From assembly GCA_937879875.1 (NCBI GenBank), contig CALFMN010000028.1, positions 1 through 16,786 on the forward strand: 16,786 nt of DNA, in the 5' to 3' direction. The translations under genes and the position numbers were made by a program. Position 1 is the first letter of the stretch, and every line of letters begins with the position of its first letter. The stretch is from an uncultured Chloroflexota bacterium (lineage in GTDB: Bacteria > Chloroflexota > Dehalococcoidia > CAUJGQ01). Under the pieces are notes generated by a model. The model was not told where the DNA came from. It was given only the letters and a program-made list of their open reading frames with translations, and searched no databases. Below are positions 1-6,623 of this stretch, piece by piece.

Positions 1-49
1 ACGTCAAGCGCCGTCACGCCGCGCTTGGTGAGAAACGGTCACTGTAATA

Positions 50-1264
50 CTAGAAGTGGTCCATGCAGTACGGCGCGTAGTCATTGCGGAAGAGCGCGTC
101 GGCCGTCGCCAGCGTGTGCGGCTCGGTCGTGCCGCGCAGCAGGCCGAGACGGGCGAGCAGGCTTGCTGAGGCGCTGCCGCAGGCGAGCATCGCCAGCGCC
201 CGCGGCGTGAGCTGGATCTCCGGCTCGCGCTGGCAGCGCCGCACACGCGCCACGCCACCCTCCACGGCGAGCTCCCAGACGCCGCTGTTCCAGGGGCAGA
301 GTTCGTCCTCGACGGCGAAACGCAGTCTGCCATCGCCGCCGTAGCCGCGGCCCTCAAGCGCGGCCGGCAGATCCACGATGCGCAGCCATGTGCCATCGAC
401 CGCCCGCGTATTCAGGTCGCGCGGCTCCTGCACGCCGAAGAAGAGCGGATCGTCCTGCGGCAGCGCGTTGAACGTGACCGTGTGGGCACGGTCGTAGGCC
501 GCCAGATACTGGAGCAGCGCGCGGTGCGCCGCGGGCGTGTGCCAGACGAGATCGCGCACCTCGAGCTTCAGATTATTCGCGCGCACCGCCGCGTCCTGCT
601 CCACCTTGTACAGCAGGTAGCCCCGTACCTCGCCCGCTTTCTCGTAGGCCGCCACGAGTTCCGGCGCATCGCCCGGATTCCACTGCCGCAGCAGACCGTC
701 CATCCACCAAAACTCGCTGCGACGCAGCATCAGCGAGCGCGGCCCGGCGAAGCGCTCGTACGCCGGCGCCACGGTTTGCAGCACCTCGTCACGCGGCACG
801 AGGCGGACACGGCCCGGCGTCGCAACGTCGTCTACGAAGGCGAGACGGCGTGCGTCGAACGTGGGCTGCTGGCAGACGTAGCCGAAGCGCTGGTAGATCG
901 CCGCCATACTCGCCCAGAGCATCGAGAGCGGCTGGCCGCGCTCGCGCTGACGCAGGAAGGCGCGGCGCAGCAGTTCGCGCAGATGGCCGCGACGGCGGTG
1001 CGCGGGCGAGGTGGCAACGCCCGTGAGGCCGCCGCAGGCGATCTCGCGGCCGTGCCAGGCGATCGCGAACGGCCGCACCGCCAGCTTCGCCGCGACCTCA
1101 CCATCCGCGAAGGCGGCCAGGTGCTCGTCCGGCCGGTACCAGCCCTCGTAGCCGAGCCGCCGATCGATCTCCTGTTGCGCCGTGGAGTTGCCGAACCCCA
1201 GCAGGCCGGTGTGGATCAGCCGGCCCAGCTCCTCCGCGCGCGGCTCCCGGTATTCGACGTTCAC
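50..1264 (-). CDS. Eis-like GNAT N-acetyltransferase with C-terminal SCP2-like domain
   Basis: Predicted acetyl-CoA-dependent N-acetyltransferase of the Eis type, 404 residues. Visible: an N-terminal GNAT domain with the acetyl-CoA loop (V83-A-T-S-P, then R90-R-R-G-H94), followed near 124-129 by YQRFGY, where Eis proteins keep their general-acid tyrosine. A second GNAT-like half runs to about residue 290, and an SCP2-like domain ends the protein. The last residue is Phe404. In mycobacterial Eis (402 residues) the terminal Phe carboxylate takes part in catalysis, so length and terminus both fit. I chose GTG at 1264: AGGA lies six bases upstream, and its GTGA overlaps the stop of the preceding gene, which implies translational coupling. 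A longer upstream reading would run through that neighbour's coding sequence. Family Eis enzymes acetylate amines such as aminoglycosides and protein lysines; the substrate here cannot be told. Confidence 0.88.
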   Translation of the reverse strand: MNVEYREPRAEELGRLIHTGLLGFGNSTAQQEIDRRLGYEGWYRPDEHLAAFADGEVAAKLAVRPFAIAWHGREIACGGLTGVATSPAHRRRGHLRELLRRAFLRQRERGQPLSMLWASMAAIYQRFGYVCQQPTFDARRLAFVDDVATPGRVRLVPRDEVLQTVAPAYERFAGPRSLMLRRSEFWWMDGLLRQWNPGDAPELVAAYEKAGEVRGYLLYKVEQDAAVRANNLKLEVRDLVWHTPAAHRALLQYLAAYDRAHTVTFNALPQDDPLFFGVQEPRDLNTRAVDGTWLRIVDLPAALEGRGYGGDGRLRFAVEDELCPWNSGVWELAVEGGVARVRRCQREPEIQLTPRALAMLACGSASASLLARLGLLRGTTEPHTLATADALFRNDYAPYCMDHF

Positions 1265-1632
1265 GCCTGTTCCTGTTCCCCCAGGCCCGCCCTCAGCCAG
1301 CTCAGCATCTGCCTCAGTTGCGCGTAGGCGCGCAGCCGGGCAGCGTCGCTGCCCTCGGCTTCGGCCGCTTCGCAGGCCTGCCACATGCGGCCGACGGTTG
1401 AAGGACCGAGTTCCAGCAGCCCCTCGCTGCCGCCCGCCGCCCAACGCGCCAAAACGTAGCGGCAGAGGGCGCCGAGCGGAATGCCGGTGTTGCGGCTCAA
1501 CGTTTGCAGCGTACCGAGCGGGTCGAGCAGGCTGTAGAGCGCCACGTCGGTCTTAAAGTTCGCGTCTGGATCGTCTGCAGGCCACGGCCCGGACCAGCGC
1601 TCCAGCCGGATTGCCGGCTCATCGTCGCTCAT
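1261..1632 (-). CDS. Small conserved protein, DUF6027-like
   Basis: A 123-residue protein of unknown function that I recognise as resembling the DUF6027 family of actinobacteria and related high-GC bacteria, from memory of the pattern LERWSGPWP, then DPDANFKTDVALY, then ALCRYVLARWA. It is soluble-looking, with no signal peptide or membrane segment. The central DPLGTLQTLSRNTGIPLGAL stretch looks like a helix-turn-helix-like helical pair, so DNA binding is possible but unproven. It sits between nicotinamidase (9-base gap upstream) and the Eis-like acetyltransferase, whose GTG start overlaps this stop by four bases, so the three genes are almost certainly co-transcribed. The Shine-Dalgarno sequence before ATG 1632 is weak, which fits re-initiation after the upstream stop. 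Confidence 0.8.
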   Translation of the reverse strand: MSDDEPAIRLERWSGPWPADDPDANFKTDVALYSLLDPLGTLQTLSRNTGIPLGALCRYVLARWAAGGSEGLLELGPSTVGRMWQACEAAEAEGSDAARLRAYAQLRQMLSWLRAGLGEQEQA

Positions 1633-1641
1633 CGCACTGGC

Positions 1642-2226
1642 TCAGTCGTGCAACCGGGCGAGCGTGGCCATCTGGGCGCCGGCCTCGACCATCGCCTGGA
1701 TCGCCAGCTCGGCGTCATGGGTTTGCAGGTTGACGCCGCGGCTGGCATCGAGCAGCAGCGTGGCGGCGAAGCCCTGCGCCAGCGCGTCGAGCACCGTGGC
1801 CTTGACGCAGTAATCGGTGGCCAGACCGCCGACGTAGACGCGGCGCACACCGGCCGCGCGCAGCGCCTCGGCGAGCCCGGAGCCATCGAGCAGCCGCGCC
1901 TGGAAGCCGGAGTAGGCGTCCTCCTCCGCGCCCATGCCCTTCGAGGCGATACGTGTGCCGGGCGGCAGGCGCAGATCGGGGTGGAAAGCGCCGCCGGGCG
2001 TGTCCATCACGCAGTGCGCCGGCCAGACGCCGCCGAACTGCTGGAAATGCGTGGTCTGCGCCGGGTGCCAGTCGCGCGTGGCGAACACGGGCCGGCCGGC
2101 GGCGGCGAAGCGCTGGGCATATCCGTTCAGCACAGGCACGACCGCATCGCCCTCCGCCACGGCCAGCGAGCCGCCGGGACAGAAGTCGTTCTGCACGTCG
2201 ACGACGATCAACGCGGCGTCGGGCAC
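1642..2226 (-). CDS. pncA: Nicotinamidase (isochorismatase-like hydrolase)
   Basis: Cysteine hydrolase predicted to convert nicotinamide to nicotinate plus ammonia for NAD salvage in the cytosol. Numbered from the GTG start chosen here (194 residues), the triad is Asp10 (in VDVQNDFCPGGSL), Lys96 (in ASKGM) and Cys140 (in TDYCVKAT). The metal site is Asp52, His54, His60 and His71 (DWHPAQTTH, then WPAHC). These match the known D8/K96/C138 and D49/H51/H57/H71 of mycobacterial PncA almost one for one. An in-frame ATG exists at 2244, but GAGGAG lies inside that extension, eight bases before GTG 2226, so GTG is the better start. It heads the operon with the DUF6027-like and acetyltransferase genes. 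A TATCAT hexamer at 2286-2281 could be its -10, but no good -35 is visible. Confidence 0.93.
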   Translation of the reverse strand: MPDAALIVVDVQNDFCPGGSLAVAEGDAVVPVLNGYAQRFAAAGRPVFATRDWHPAQTTHFQQFGGVWPAHCVMDTPGGAFHPDLRLPPGTRIASKGMGAEEDAYSGFQARLLDGSGLAEALRAAGVRRVYVGGLATDYCVKATVLDALAQGFAATLLLDASRGVNLQTHDAELAIQAMVEAGAQMATLARLHD

Positions 2227-2302
2227 AACGGATGCTCCTCGCATGTGGTGGATCCAGACTGCGGCGATCCGCGCCCCTCGATGATAGACCGGCGCAGGGG
2301 GT

Positions 2303-2365
2303 GAGTGGTGAGTAGTGAGTGGTGAAAGGAGTTCATGGACCGCGCGCGTTCACTACTCACCACTC
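2303..2365. repeat. GAGTGGTGAGTAGTGA inverted repeat
   Basis: A perfect 16-bp inverted repeat, GAGTGGTGAGTAGTGA at 2303-2318 and its complement at 2350-2365, separated by 31 bases. Each arm is itself built from degenerate GTGAGTGGTGA units, and imperfect copies continue outward to about 2301 and 2376. Base composition differs sharply from the surrounding coding DNA. It lies just upstream of the nicotinamidase operon on one side and of a doubtful small ORF on the other. It looks like a dispersed non-coding repeat able to form a hairpin. It could also act as a terminator or regulatory structure, but there is no T-run. Confidence 0.7.
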
Positions 2366-2424
2366 TCCATTCACCCTCCACGGCTATACCGCGAGCCAAT
2401 GGAACGACTGCGGAGGAACGGCGC

Positions 2425-2808
2425 ATGACGACGGTCGATGCGGCGGTTGCCAGTTGGCTCGAACAGCGCAAGTGTGAGCTGCTGCGCAAGCAGCGGCTGC
2501 CCGGCGCCTGGCCTCGCCTTCCCCTGCTGCGAACGGCGCGTCCCTGGCTGAGCTGCAGGGCGCTGCAGGCTACGCCGGGGCCTGTTGCGGAGTCGGGATG
2601 GCGCCGATCTGCTGCATCATCCCCAGCGCGTCGAAATCGAGCCAGCCTTCCGCCCACTTGCCGCTCGCGAAGCGGAGGATCCCGATGCCCGTCGTCGTCA
2701 TCGCCTTGCCGGTGGGGGCGATTCCCTGCAACTCCCCTTTGTGCGTGCCGCGGGCCGTGTAGCGGCAGGCGACCTTGTCCCCTTCGCCCACCACGTCCTC
2801 GAGCGTGA
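2425..2808 (+). CDS. Doubtful small ORF with a strong ribosome binding site
   Basis: ATG 2425 is preceded by GGAGGA at 2412-2417 with an ideal seven-base spacer. The first 40 or so codons (MTTVDAAVASWLEQRKCELL, then RKQRLPGAWPRLPLLR) look like a soluble basic peptide. After about codon 45 the frame becomes Ser/Arg/Pro-rich and runs antisense into the 3' half of the SnoaL-like gene, which looks like a shadow and not like protein. The likely explanations are a short real gene broken by a frameshift near 2530, a remnant, or a chance ORF. No family is recognised. Confidence 0.22.
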   Translation: MTTVDAAVASWLEQRKCELLRKQRLPGAWPRLPLLRTARPWLSCRALQATPGPVAESGWRRSAASSPARRNRASLPPTCRSRSGGSRCPSSSSPCRWGRFPATPLCACRGPCSGRRPCPLRPPRPRA

Positions 2809-3004
2809 AGTGGAGGTCAGGAAAGGCTGTGAAGAAGGTCCCGATGTATTGCTGGACTGACGCCAGGCCGACGACCGCAGGTGTACCCGCGGTATGGCTG
2901 ACGATGTCGGGTGTGCAGATCTCCCCGAGCAGTGCCAGGTTATGCTCATTCAAGACGTGCTCGAAGTAGTGCCGGACCATGGCTTTGTTCTCTTCCGTGG
3001 ACAT
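2570..3004 (-). CDS. SnoaL-like (NTF2-fold) ester cyclase family protein
   Basis: A 144-residue cytosolic protein of the SnoaL-like/ester-cyclase family in the NTF2-like superfamily. Seen: the opening ENKAMVRHYFEHVLNEHNL, the HTAGTPAVVG segment, FFTAFPDLHFTLEDVVGEGDKVACRYTARGTH split across two strands, then the closing RFASGKWAEGWLDFDALGMMQQIG, all in family order. SnoaL itself closes polyketide rings, but most stand-alone members have unknown substrates, and nothing nearby points to polyketide synthesis. I chose ATG 3004 (MSTEEN), preceded by an AAAGGAAA purine stretch, over an in-frame start at 3055 that would add 17 residues with no ribosome binding site evidence. A MITE-like element ends 58 bases upstream of this start, so the promoter may lie inside or have been displaced by it. 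Confidence 0.88.
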   Translation of the reverse strand: MSTEENKAMVRHYFEHVLNEHNLALLGEICTPDIVSHTAGTPAVVGLASVQQYIGTFFTAFPDLHFTLEDVVGEGDKVACRYTARGTHKGELQGIAPTGKAMTTTGIGILRFASGKWAEGWLDFDALGMMQQIGAIPTPQQAPA

Positions 3005-3061
3005 GGGGGTTTCCTTTCCAACGCTGCGGGTCTGGCAGGGAGCCACCGCAGCCACTTCATG

Positions 3062-3209
3062 CTAGAGCGTGTCTGAAAAATGTTCGAACCATCGTTCCGT
3101 GGCTGGTCGTGAGGCCTCTTCTCACCCTCGCCACGCGTGGGAGGGGCCGCCGAAACCGGCAATCCAATGCGGGCTACGGCCGCCCGTCGATTATTCAGAC
3201 ACGCCCTAG
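3062..3209. mobile_element. MITE-like element with 16-20 bp terminal inverted repeats
   Basis: The left end CTAGAGCGTGTCTGAA (3062-3077, continuing AAAT to 3081) is matched by the complement of 3190-3209, CTAGGGCGTGTCTGAA then TAAT: 18 of 20 bases agree over a 148-bp unit. Both ends carry CTAG, which may be a four-base target duplication outside TIRs beginning RGCGTGTCTGAA. The interior has no transposase, only a hairpin-prone CCCTCGCCACGCGTGGGAGGG segment. It lies between the SnoaL-like gene and the stop of the small gene at 3219, ten bases away. Non-autonomous, presumably mobilised by a transposase elsewhere; the IS family cannot be told from this window. Confidence 0.68.
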
Positions 3210-3218
3210 CGCCGCCTG

Positions 3219-3502
3219 TCAGGCGATGACCGCGACGATCGGCGCGGGCACAGTCCGCGCCTGGGTTATGGTCCGCGTACTGCGCGGGCGTGGGGCAGCC
3301 CAGGCGCGGCTGGGCCGGCGCCGCGCGAACACCGAGCTGCGCTGGAACGCGGCGGCGAGCGCGCCAGGCATGGAGCCCAGCCGGCGCTGGGCTGCCGCGA
3401 CGGTTGGGCGCCACGCAGCGCCTCCGCCTCATGGCAACAGCTCGCGACACAGCGCGCCTGCTCGGCGCGAACCACCTCGAGGTCGAGCGGGCGAGGGTAC
3501 AT
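3219..3502 (-). pseudogene. Small hypothetical gene, apparently frameshifted
   Basis: ATG 3502 has a perfect AGGAGGT Shine-Dalgarno sequence (3516-3510) with a seven-base spacer, far better than most genes here. The start frame reads MYPRPLDLEVVRAEQARCVA, then SCCHEAEALRG, and then turns into a Pro/Ser/Cys-rich run ending at 3266. In another frame of the same strand the sequence continues as AAQRRLGSMPGALAAAFQRS and ends in TGA at 3221-3219. Joined by a one-base shift near 3420-3430, this gives a basic protein of about 94 residues. I do not recognise a family. It is either a frameshifted pseudogene, a sequencing error, or a shorter 78-residue protein (3266-3502) with an odd tail. It diverges from the cyclase regulator at 3665. 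Confidence 0.42.
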
Positions 3503-3664
3503 GGAACTGACCTCCTGAGGCTCGGTGTGCGCGGTCCCGTGCCGCTGCGGCCAGTCTGCGCGGCGTTCCGGGCCCGCGGTGTCGTGCCGCCGACAGGCGC
3601 GCGGTCACCTCGCCGATAGCTGCGCCCCTGCCCGCGGCGCCGGCAGGCGCGTATGCTGTGGCCG

Positions 3665-6592
3665 ATGAGCACCAGGTGGGATCCAACGCTGCCGACGGGC
3701 ACGCTGACCTTCCTCTTCACCGACGTGGAAGGCAGCACCCGCCTGTGGGAAGCCCAGCCCCGGGCGATGCGGCAGGTCATGGCTCGCCACGACGCCCTGC
3801 TGACCGCATGCTTCGAACAGCGCGACGGCGTGGTCGTGCGCCCGCGCGGCGAGGGCGATTCGCTGTTCGCCGTCTTCGTGCGCGCCTCCGACGCGGTGGC
3901 CGCGGCCCTCGATGGTCAGCGAGCGCTCGCGGCGGAGGACTGGGGTGCGATCGGGGCGCTGCGGGTGCGCATGGGCCTGCACACCGGCGAGGCGGACCTG
4001 CGCGCGGGCGACTACTACGGCGCAGCCGTCAACCGCTGCGCCCGCATCCGCGCCGCCGGGCATGGCGGGCAGGTGCTGCTCTCGCAGGCAACGGCGCAAC
4101 TGGTGCGCACGAGCCTGCCTGCGGGCGCCGGTCTGCTGGATCTGGGCCGCCACCGGCTCAAAGACCTGAGCGAATCCGAGCTGATCTTCCAGCTCACCGC
4201 GCCGGACCTCCCGGACGCTTTCCCGCCGCTGAAAACGTTGGACGCACGCCCCAACAACCTGCCGCTGCAGCTCAGCAGCTTCATCGGCCGCGAGCGCGAG
4301 TTGGGCGAGATCGCGGCGCTGCTTCGGCAGGCCCGGCTGATCACGCTCACCGGACCGGGCGGCACCGGCAAGACGCGACTGGCATTGCAGGCAGCGGCCG
4401 AGGCGCTGGACGCGTTTCCAGACGGCGTTTTCTTCGTCGATCTCGCGCCCATTGCGGATCTGGCGCTGGTGCCCTCCGCGATCGCCCAGGCGCTGGGCGT
4501 GCAGGAGCAGCCCGGCGTGCCGGCGCAGCAGAGCCTGGGCTACCTGCTGCGCCAGAAGCGCCTGCTGCTGCTGCTGGACAACTTCGAGCATCTGCTCGGC
4601 GCCGCGGGCATCGTCGGCGCGCTGCTGCAGGCGGCGCCGGCGCTGACGGCGCTGGTGACGAGTCGGGCGCCGCTGCGGCTGCGCGGCGAACACGAGTATC
4701 CCGTCGCGCCGCTGCCGCTGCCGGAGTCCGAACGCCTGACGCCGGCGCAGACGGCGAGCAACCCGGCGGTGGCGCTGTTCGTGCTGCGGGCGCGCGAGGT
4801 CCGCCCGGACTTCGGCCTGACGGAGGAGAACGCGGCCACGGTCGCCGCGATCTGCGCCCGGCTGGACGGCCTGCCGCTGGCGATCGAGCTGGCCGCGGCG
4901 CGCGTGCGGGCGCTGGCGCCGGCGGCGCTGCTGGCCCGGCTCGAACAGCGGCTGCCGCTGCTCACCGGCGGCCCGCGCGATGCGCCCGCGCGTCAGCAGA
5001 CGCTGCGCGACGCAATCGCCTGGAGCCACGCCCTGCTCACCCCCGCCGAGCAGACGCTCTTCCGCCGCCTCGCCGTCTTCGCCGGCGGCTGCACGCTGGA
5101 CCTTGCCGAAGCCGTCTGCGCCGACGACGAAGGTCCGGCCGGCGCGGTTCCTGAACCACCCGTCGTGCCGCCGATTGTAGGGGCGCACGGCGTGCGCCCG
5201 TCGCGGCCGCAGCCGCGAGCCACAGCGCTCGCGAGCACCAAGCAGCCGGCCCGCGAGCCGACCCTGCCCAGGAGCGCGATCCTCAATACCATCGCCTCGC
5301 TCATGGAGAAGAGCCTGCTGCGGGAAAGCACGGGCGCGGACGGCGAGCCGCGCTACACGATGCTGGAGACAATCCGCGAGTTCGCGTCGGCCGAACTGGA
5401 AGCGAGCGATGAGGCCGAGTCGGTCCGTCGCCAGCTTGCGGTGCAGGTGCTGCAGCTCGCTCGGCGCTGCGCATCGGCGCTCGGCTGGCCGCGGCTGGAT
5501 GCGGAACTGGCCAACGTGCGGGCGGTGCTGGGCTGGTGCATCGAGGAAGCAGAGCTCGGCCTCGGCGTGCGCCTCTGGCGGGCGCTGCGGCTGTATCTGC
5601 TCAACCGCGGACGCGGCAAAGAGGAGGAGCTGTGGCGGCAACGCTTGCTCATGCTGCCGGAAGCCACGCAACCGAATCTGTCGCGGGCCTGGCTCCTGAC
5701 CATCTCTCCACTCACCTACGGCCTCTCCGCCACCGAGCAGGACCACGGCGCGGCTGGCCTCGAGGAAGCCATCGCCTTGAGCCGGGAACTGGGGGACAGC
5801 CGCTGCCTGGCGGAGGCGCTGGGGCTTCTCGCTTTGCTCCGCCTGATGCAGGGCAGATACGACGCCGTGCTGCTGCTGGCCGAAGAAGCGCTCGCCCTCG
5901 CTCGCGAAGCTGGGTCCGACCTGAGAGTCGCCATGTTGCGAGTGCGACTCATCGAAGCGGCACTCGCTCGCGAAGACATTGCGGCCGCCGAAAGCCTGGT
6001 CGCGGCAAACCGGGCTATCCCCCGAATCGAAGCTTTGCCACTCAAGCTGCATGCTGAGGCATTGCTGGCAGAGGCGCACGGTGACTACGCCCGGGAGCGA
6101 GCACTGCTTGAGGAGGTCGTTCAGTTCACCGGCGCTGAGCAGGGTGAGGAAAGCCCTAACAGACTCACCGGCCTTGCATTCCTCGCGCGGGTGATGCTGC
6201 GGCAGGGGGACGCCGCGGCGGCCGTGGCAGCCTGCGTCGAGAGCCTTACTATCCATCGCAAGGTGGGATCGTCGCGCGCCCTTCCAACGACACTGAATGT
6301 GCTCGCGCAGGCGGCGGAGCGCGATGGCCTGCTGCTTGTGAGCGCCAGGCTGCTGGCGTCCGTCGACGCGCTGCGGAGGGCATTCGCCGGCGAGCTGCTC
6401 GGCTTGCCGGCAGCACAGCAGGCGGCGGTCGTGCGGGTGCGGGCCGCGCTCGGCGAGGAGGCGTTTGCCGTGGAGTGGGCTGCTGGTGAGGCGCTGTCGG
6501 TCGAGCAGGCGATCGATCTCGGCCTTGCAGCCGCGGCCGAGCTTGAGCGCGCGCTCGCCGCGCAGGCAACCGATTCGCCAACGCCGGGGTGA
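3665..6592 (+). CDS. Class III cyclase / NB-ARC-type ATPase / TPR signalling regulator
   Basis: A 975-residue multidomain regulator. Residues 10-180 are a class III nucleotidyl cyclase homology domain with metal Asp20 (TFLFTDVEGST), Asp65 (RGEGDSLFAVF), and Asn123 and Arg127 (VNRCARI), so catalysis is plausible, though Arg61 sits where many cyclases have the base-reading Lys. Residues 205-470 are a STAND/NB-ARC-like ATPase: Walker A G230-PGGTGKT, Walker B LLLLLDNFEHL near 300, and GLPLAIELAAARVRAL typical of the family. A winged-helix-like segment follows (FRRLAVFAGGCTLDLAEAVC), and a helical TPR-like region fills about 570-960. Odd: the winged-helix part is split by a proline-rich insert (about 490-538) containing a DNA palindrome. 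No Shine-Dalgarno precedes ATG 3665, but TATGCT (3652-3657) lies seven bases upstream, suggesting a leaderless transcript. Family members act as cytosolic sensors/switches; the ligand is unknown. Confidence 0.9.
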   Translation: MSTRWDPTLPTGTLTFLFTDVEGSTRLWEAQPRAMRQVMARHDALLTACFEQRDGVVVRPRGEGDSLFAVFVRASDAVAAALDGQRALAAEDWGAIGALRVRMGLHTGEADLRAGDYYGAAVNRCARIRAAGHGGQVLLSQATAQLVRTSLPAGAGLLDLGRHRLKDLSESELIFQLTAPDLPDAFPPLKTLDARPNNLPLQLSSFIGRERELGEIAALLRQARLITLTGPGGTGKTRLALQAAAEALDAFPDGVFFVDLAPIADLALVPSAIAQALGVQEQPGVPAQQSLGYLLRQKRLLLLLDNFEHLLGAAGIVGALLQAAPALTALVTSRAPLRLRGEHEYPVAPLPLPESERLTPAQTASNPAVALFVLRAREVRPDFGLTEENAATVAAICARLDGLPLAIELAAARVRALAPAALLARLEQRLPLLTGGPRDAPARQQTLRDAIAWSHALLTPAEQTLFRRLAVFAGGCTLDLAEAVCADDEGPAGAVPEPPVVPPIVGAHGVRPSRPQPRATALASTKQPAREPTLPRSAILNTIASLMEKSLLRESTGADGEPRYTMLETIREFASAELEASDEAESVRRQLAVQVLQLARRCASALGWPRLDAELANVRAVLGWCIEEAELGLGVRLWRALRLYLLNRGRGKEEELWRQRLLMLPEATQPNLSRAWLLTISPLTYGLSATEQDHGAAGLEEAIALSRELGDSRCLAEALGLLALLRLMQGRYDAVLLLAEEALALAREAGSDLRVAMLRVRLIEAALAREDIAAAESLVAANRAIPRIEALPLKLHAEALLAEAHGDYARERALLEEVVQFTGAEQGEESPNRLTGLAFLARVMLRQGDAAAAVAACVESLTIHRKVGSSRALPTTLNVLAQAAERDGLLLVSARLLASVDALRRAFAGELLGLPAAQQAAVVRVRAALGEEAFAVEWAAGEALSVEQAIDLGLAAAAELERALAAQATDSPTPG
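5181..5199. repeat. GGGCGCACG palindrome inside the cyclase/NB-ARC gene
   Basis: GGGCGCACG-G-CGTGCGCCC is a perfect nine-bp palindrome with one central base. It falls in frame and encodes part of VGAHGVRPS within the proline-rich insert of the regulator. A near-identical copy (18 of 19 bases) lies in non-coding DNA at 16663-16681, which argues that this is a dispersed REP-like unit and not chance codon use. Confidence 0.7.
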
Positions 6593-6623
6593 TTTCCGCT
6601 CCCGCGCGTTTTGCCGCCCGCCG

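Noticed and set aside
482..1327. Plus-strand frame of 281 codons opposite the acetyltransferase
   Set aside because: A shadow of the GNAT gene with no family features.
1504..2304. Plus-strand frame of 266 codons opposite nicotinamidase
   Set aside because: Nicotinamidase on the other strand has all catalytic and metal residues; this frame shows none of any family.
3374..3393. AGCCCAGC-cggc-GCTGGGCT palindrome as a further dispersed repeat
   Set aside because: No second copy was noticed, and such stems arise easily in this GC-rich DNA. It may only reflect the decaying small gene.
3605..6256. 883-codon open frame antisense to the cyclase/NB-ARC gene
   Set aside because: It is low-complexity Arg/Gln/Ala-rich with no motifs and mirrors the real gene, whose cyclase and Walker motifs are clear. 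High GC content suppresses stops on the opposite strand.
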